NCBI GenBank assembly: GCA_003501335.1
Contig: DNPQ01000009.1
Span: forward strand, 1-9,283
Reading direction: 5' to 3'
Length of the DNA: 9,283 nucleotides
Source: Bacillota bacterium
Lineage (GTDB): Bacteria > Bacillota > UBA4882 > UBA8346
The notes beneath the pieces were generated by a model. The model did not search any database. It saw only the letters and a list, made by a program, of their open reading frames with translations, and was not told the origin of the DNA. Below are positions 7,083-9,283 of the stretch, in pieces. Position 1 is the first letter of the stretch; each line of letters opens with the position of its first letter. A program made the position numbers and the translations under genes.

Positions 7083-7378
7083 TTTTTAGCGGAGCTTTCT
7101 ATCAAGGTTTAGGAAAAAGGTAGCTTGGAAAGCCCGGTAGTCCTCGGTTTAATTTAATGAGCTACAGATGATTGTTCAGTTGGAAGTGTGGCGAAATGCC
7201 CGGCACCCATTACCCGATAAAATGTAATAATATGGTAATAGATAAAAAGTTCCAGGGCAAAAAATTTAATTCATTCTCAAACATTATGGAGTACCGGACG
7301 TTTTCTTATGGGCTTTTATGAAAAAACGGGACTGAACTGGATCCGTAAATTTCAAATCGAATATTGACCATCTATTGG
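7083..7378. other. Non-coding stretch with hairpins after the sigma gene
   Basis: No frame on either strand gives a believable protein. Several inverted repeats are visible. GCTTTC+CAAG (7094-7099, 7103-7106) pairs with CTTG+GAAAGC (7124-7133) as a bulged 10-bp stem. ATTACC pairs with GGTAAT around the AT-rich stretch near 7210-7240. CGTTTT (7299-7304) pairs with AAAACG (7323-7328). Together they look like a long structured 3' untranslated region or a decayed element. I recognise no riboswitch or transposase. Confidence 0.4.
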
Positions 7379-7409
7379 AAGAGCGACGTTTATCATAAGC
7401 TCTTTTTTT
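7379..7409 (+). terminator. Terminator-like hairpin before the structured region
   Basis: AAGAGC (7379-7384) pairs with GCTCTT (7399-7404), with a 14-base loop and a T-run from 7403 to 7409. It may end transcription from the sigma gene 300 bases upstream, or act as an attenuator. The large loop lowers confidence. Confidence 0.55.
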
Positions 7410-7436
7410 ATGTTCTATTGAAAGAAGGTGAAACCA

Positions 7437-7860
7437 AAATGGCCCCATTTGCCATGCGGCTCATTGCCGCACCCCCAGCCCCTTCCCTGCCGAAAAAGCA
7501 GCTCAAGGGAAGGGGGTGTCGGAGTAACAACTTAGGCCAAAAGGCATTTAGACCACTGTGATAACGAACTCGGAAGAGTTCGCGGGTACTCTTCCCGAGT
7601 CGGGAAGAGCAAGAGTTAGGTCTCACCCCAGTTTTCTGTTAAAAGGGCAAAAGAGCATAACTATTACTTGTAAAATATGGTTCTTTAACCTGATGACATT
7701 GGGTTAAAACCGGCGGAATGACGAAATAGGTGTAGGTATTAGATAATTGGGGGTATGTCCTTAGAATTGCAACAATAGAGCCATTTATATACCGGTTCAA
7801 CCGGTAAGAGTTTAAACAGCCATGGGTTTTTAACCCGTGGATTGAGAGCGAAGCGTGACA
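7437..7860 (+). ncRNA. Unidentified candidate structured RNA
   Basis: About 420 bases with no convincing protein gene carry an unusual density of inverted repeats. Stems seen are ATGGC 7439-7443/7451-7455; TGCGGC 7455-7460/7466-7471; a perfect 10-bp CCCCTTCCCT 7479-7488/7506-7515; GAACTC 7566-7571/7576-7581 with a GGAA tetraloop; a perfect 9-bp CTCTTCCCG 7589-7597/7601-7609; TTTAACC 7684-7690/7702-7708; ACCGG 7791-7795/7801-7805; and CCATGGGTT 7820-7828/7832-7840 with one wobble. GGGGTG (7513-7518) could pair with CACCCC (7624-7629) to close a multibranch domain. The strand is assumed from the flanking genes. I do not recognise a known RNA class: the conserved motifs I know for RNase P, tmRNA, SRP RNA, T-box and group I/II introns are not seen. 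Boundaries are approximate; it could also be a palindromic mobile-element remnant. Confidence 0.45.
7439..7561 (+). CDS. Doubtful 40-residue ORF with ribosome binding site
   Basis: ATG 7439 follows GAAGGTGA (7424-7431) at a normal distance and opens a 40-codon frame. The product is rich in Ala, Pro, Lys and Arg and matches nothing I know. Its coding sequence is almost entirely made of the hairpins at 7439-7515, which would explain the odd composition without any coding selection. It could be a leader peptide, but most likely it is not a gene. Confidence 0.15.
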   Translation: MAPFAMRLIAAPPAPSLPKKQLKGRGCRSNNLGQKAFRPL

Positions 7861-7925
7861 TGGTTTGATTGAATGATTTATTGAGAATGATTTTTCATAA
7901 CGTTTTGATAGGAGTTTGATAAGAG

Positions 7926-8219
7926 TTGTATCATGCAGGGTTTATTGGATATATGTGGAATAATGTTATGAAAATTGATATAGAATTGGGGATTCGCAGA
8001 TTGTTAGGTCTTCCGAAGGGCTATAGGAGTGTAGGTAAACTTGACCGCTTACTTCGGGGAAAAGGAATTCTGATAATGAGTCCTATAAACGACGGGAGAT
8101 TGAAAGATGAAGAAAAGATCAGTTGGCTTGGTATATTTATTAACGTTGTTTACCTGGGTAATTTATTTTTTCTTTTGGATGTTTTTTATGATGCGAGATT
8201 TAAATGTGATGTTGAATAA
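7926..8219 (+). CDS. Doubtful small ORF, unknown
   Basis: An open frame runs from TTG 7926, with AGGAG (7910-7914) upstream at a rather long distance, or alternatively from ATG 7968. The middle (around the RRLLGLPKGYRSVGKLDRLL segment) is basic and could be coding. From 8107 onward it runs in a different frame across the membrane-protein gene for over 110 bases, which is unusual for two real genes. It may be a remnant of a gene cut short when the accessory region was assembled, or chance. I recognise no domain. Confidence 0.2.
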   Translation: MYHAGFIGYMWNNVMKIDIELGIRRLLGLPKGYRSVGKLDRLLRGKGILIMSPINDGRLKDEEKISWLGIFINVVYLGNLFFLLDVFYDARFKCDVE

Positions 8220-8580
8220 AAAGGTTTTTAATTTAAAAAAGCAGATGATCGGTCTATTATGTGTATTTGTGCCGTACACAATCATTGGGTATTATGGATT
8301 ATTAAAATCGATTTCGGATAAAAGTACCAACTCGCCCAAATTTACAACCATGTTTTTTATTAATTTTTGCTTGGCGATAATTTGGTTTGTTGTTATTATC
8401 AGAAATTTAAGACAGATAAGCGGCAGCATCGCAATGATTGAAATGGATAACAAATTAGAAAAGCCTATTACTAAAGGGAAAACAACCTTGTTCTTCTTCC
8501 TATACTTCACGGCAATTCCTTATATTCAATATCATATGAATAAGATTGTCGATATTTATAACCAAAACAAGTCCATATAA
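8107..8580 (+). CDS. Four-helix membrane protein, DUF4234-like
   Basis: The 157-residue product has four hydrophobic segments at about 5-29, 46-66, 79-101 and 126-148, so it is an integral membrane protein of the cytoplasmic membrane. The first segment (SVGLVYLLTLFTWVIYFFFW followed by an MRDLN turn) and the last (FTAIPYIQYHMNKI) resemble the DUF4234 family, whose function is unknown; that family label is from memory. ATG 8107 follows GGGAG (8094-8098) at good spacing. Codon use is visibly more A+T-rich than in the fab genes, suggesting accessory or transferred DNA. The gene lies alone after the structured region; no partner of known function is adjacent. Confidence 0.65.
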   Translation: MKKRSVGLVYLLTLFTWVIYFFFWMFFMMRDLNVMLNKKVFNLKKQMIGLLCVFVPYTIIGYYGLLKSISDKSTNSPKFTTMFFINFCLAIIWFVVIIRNLRQISGSIAMIEMDNKLEKPITKGKTTLFFFLYFTAIPYIQYHMNKIVDIYNQNKSI

Positions 8581-8588
8581 AAATATAT

Positions 8589-8594
8589 TATAAT
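8589..8594 (+). promoter_or_regulatory. Isolated perfect -10 box before the DUF7336-like gene
   Basis: TATAAT at 8589-8594 lies 26 bases before the next ATG and would give a short leader containing the ribosome binding site. No acceptable -35 box is found 16-18 bases upstream, and A+T-rich DNA produces such hexamers by chance. Confidence 0.3.
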
Positions 8595-8619
8595 CCTTAC
8601 AGGGGTAGGTGTCAGTAAA

Positions 8620-8841
8620 ATGAAATCCGTCTATTTGTTACAACATAGTTACGAAGTTAATGGCTGTGATGAAACAAAGGTGATAGGTATATATGAAACA
8701 AAAGAAAAAGCGGAAGAAACCATTGAAAAACTAAAAAGAGCACCTGGGTTTGCAAGATATCCGGATTCATTTTGCATCGATCAATATGAAATCAATCAAG
8801 ATCATTGGATTGAAGGTTTCATGGCTTGGGAAGAAGATTAA
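8620..8841 (+). CDS. Small DUF7336-like protein
   Basis: The 73-residue soluble protein begins MKSVYLLQHSYEVNG and contains a KVIGIYETKEKAEETIEKLK segment, then APGFARYPDSF, IDQYEIN and HWIEGF. This order matches the small alpha/beta family I remember as DUF7336, whose function is unknown. Such proteins often sit in variable regions beside small immunity-like genes, but no toxin is present here, so no immunity role can be claimed. ATG 8620 follows GGGGTAGGTG (8602-8611). Length is normal for the family and the frame is intact. Next downstream, after 9 bases, is a damaged gene with its own ribosome binding site, so the genes may once have formed an operon. Confidence 0.7.
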   Translation: MKSVYLLQHSYEVNGCDETKVIGIYETKEKAEETIEKLKRAPGFARYPDSFCIDQYEINQDHWIEGFMAWEED

Positions 8842-8850
8842 GGTGAGCCA

Positions 8851-9003
8851 GTGACCATAGATGATAAAAAGAGATCGTTAAAAAAGTTATGAATGAAGGG
8901 GATCCATTAAATATTTTCCTGGATGCCCCAGAAAATGAGGATTGGTTAGAAATTGACTCAATAATTAAAAAAAATTCAAGGCTTGAGGGAGACAAGACAA
9001 TGA
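8851..9003 (+). pseudogene. DUF1871-like gene remnant, frameshifted
   Basis: A likely start is GTG 8851, after AAGGTGA (8840-8846), beginning VTIDDKK. That frame stops soon after, but shifting by one base at the A-run 8866-8870 joins it to KEIVKKVMNEGDPLNIF and DAPENEDWLEIDSIIKK (frame of 8889). This resembles the start of the DUF1871 (YugE-like) helical family, where an NEWDP-type motif followed by an EI-x-x-I motif is common; the label is from memory. An intact version would have six A residues instead of five. After the A8 run at 8967-8974 the homology ends; another frame shift there would stop at TGA 9001, overlapping the next start as ATGA. The product is much shorter than the family, so it is probably a truncated pseudogene. 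Confidence 0.45.
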
Positions 9004-9235
9004 TTTTATATACTTTGAAAAAAGTGATTGGGAAAATTGTAAGAATAATAAGTCATATGGCCGGAATGCTCTTGATAAATGTGAATTTATTCATTGCTCG
9101 GATGTAAAAGATGTTGTTGAAGTTGCCAATAGTCATTTTTGGGGAATTAAAGTCCAGTTGTTACTGATTTTTGCAAAAAAGAAGCTAAAGAATTTGAAAT
9201 CAAATAGAATTGAGCATATTGTACATTATGAATAA
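9000..9235 (+). pseudogene. DUF952-like gene, frameshifted and probably truncated
   Basis: ATG 9000 follows GAGGGAGAC and begins MILYTLKK. At the A6 run (9018-9023) a one-base shift leads into a frame reading SDWENCKNNKSYG, then EFIHCSDVKDVVEVANSHFWG and LLLIFAKKKLKNLK, stopping at TAA 9233. The N-terminal hydrophobic strand, the DW, the FIHCS motif and the VxxVAN helix are the signature of DUF952 (a small ADP-ribosyltransferase-like fold, function unknown). An intact version would have seven A residues in the run. The C-terminal part expected in the family (an HIYG-type segment) is missing before the stop, so the gene seems shortened as well. Translated without the shift, the frame ends at 9107. 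Confidence 0.55.
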
Positions 9236-9283
9236 CGAATGATATGAAATAAATTTTTACGGCTAGCTAAGCGTTGTGGTTCA

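Noticed and set aside
7240..7345. c-di-GMP or T-box type riboswitch suggested by the CAGGGCAAA and GTACCGGA stretches
   Set aside because: The remaining conserved elements of those classes are missing, and no dependent gene follows the terminator-like hairpin.
7408..7626. 72-codon open frame on the - strand through the hairpin region
   Set aside because: Its sequence is produced by the palindromes, it has no visible ribosome binding site and its product matches nothing I know.
7791..7805. GGTTCAA inside a palindrome, reminiscent of a tRNA T-arm
   Set aside because: The stem leaves a 5-base rather than 7-base loop, and no acceptor, D or anticodon arm is found around it.
7410..7870. Group II intron or retron RNA
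   Set aside because: No GTGYG-type 5' end or recognisable domain V is seen, and no reverse transcriptase is encoded nearby.
9154..9207. Alternative frame reading PVVTDFCKKEAKEFEIK after a second shift in the DUF952-like gene
   Set aside because: The frame already in use continues with LLLIFAKKKLKNLK, which fits the DUF952 strand and helix pattern better, so no second shift is needed.
1..9283. CRISPR array or intact insertion sequence
   Set aside because: No regularly spaced repeats, transposase, integrase or cas gene is visible on either strand.

Overview
The window looks like a piece of chromosome from an endospore-forming Firmicute (Bacillota; a Clostridia or Limnochordia-like lineage fits better than Bacillus). 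Three things point there: strong GGAGG-type ribosome binding sites with several TTG/GTG starts, the yceD-rpmF-plsX-fabD-fabG-acpP-fabF-rnc gene order, and a full-length spoVS followed by a SigH-like sigma factor gene. All convincing genes lie on the + strand.

Bases 1-5892 are a housekeeping block for ribosome assembly and lipid synthesis. A sigma-A type promoter (12-40) precedes a YceD/DUF177 protein and ribosomal protein L32. An intrinsic terminator (791-817) separates these from plsX, fabD, fabG, acpP, fabF and rnc. FabD loads malonyl onto ACP, FabF condenses, FabG reduces, and PlsX diverts acyl-ACP to acyl-phosphate for phospholipid synthesis. A hairpin with a short T-run lies between acpP and fabF. 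FabH, a dehydratase, an enoyl reductase and FapR are absent from the block, and rnc is not followed by smc/ftsY.

Bases 5893-7082 hold a sporulation/regulation pair. spoVS has a good match to a SigH-type promoter (5905-5932) and ends at a clean terminator (6249-6271). The next gene encodes a sigma-70 family factor most like SigH, which suggests, but does not prove, a regulatory link.

Bases 7083-7925 contain no convincing protein gene but are packed with perfect or near-perfect inverted repeats. The densest part, about 7437-7860, looks like an unidentified structured RNA and includes arms that could form mutually exclusive pairings. This is the most interesting unexplained sequence here.

Bases 7926-9283 are visibly more A+T-rich and accessory in character: a doubtful small ORF, a four-helix membrane protein resembling DUF4234, a small DUF7336-like protein, a DUF1871-like remnant and a DUF952-like gene. 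The last two each appear to have lost one base in an A-run, so they are decaying genes or homopolymer sequencing errors. No CRISPR array, tRNA, rRNA or intact mobile element was found.
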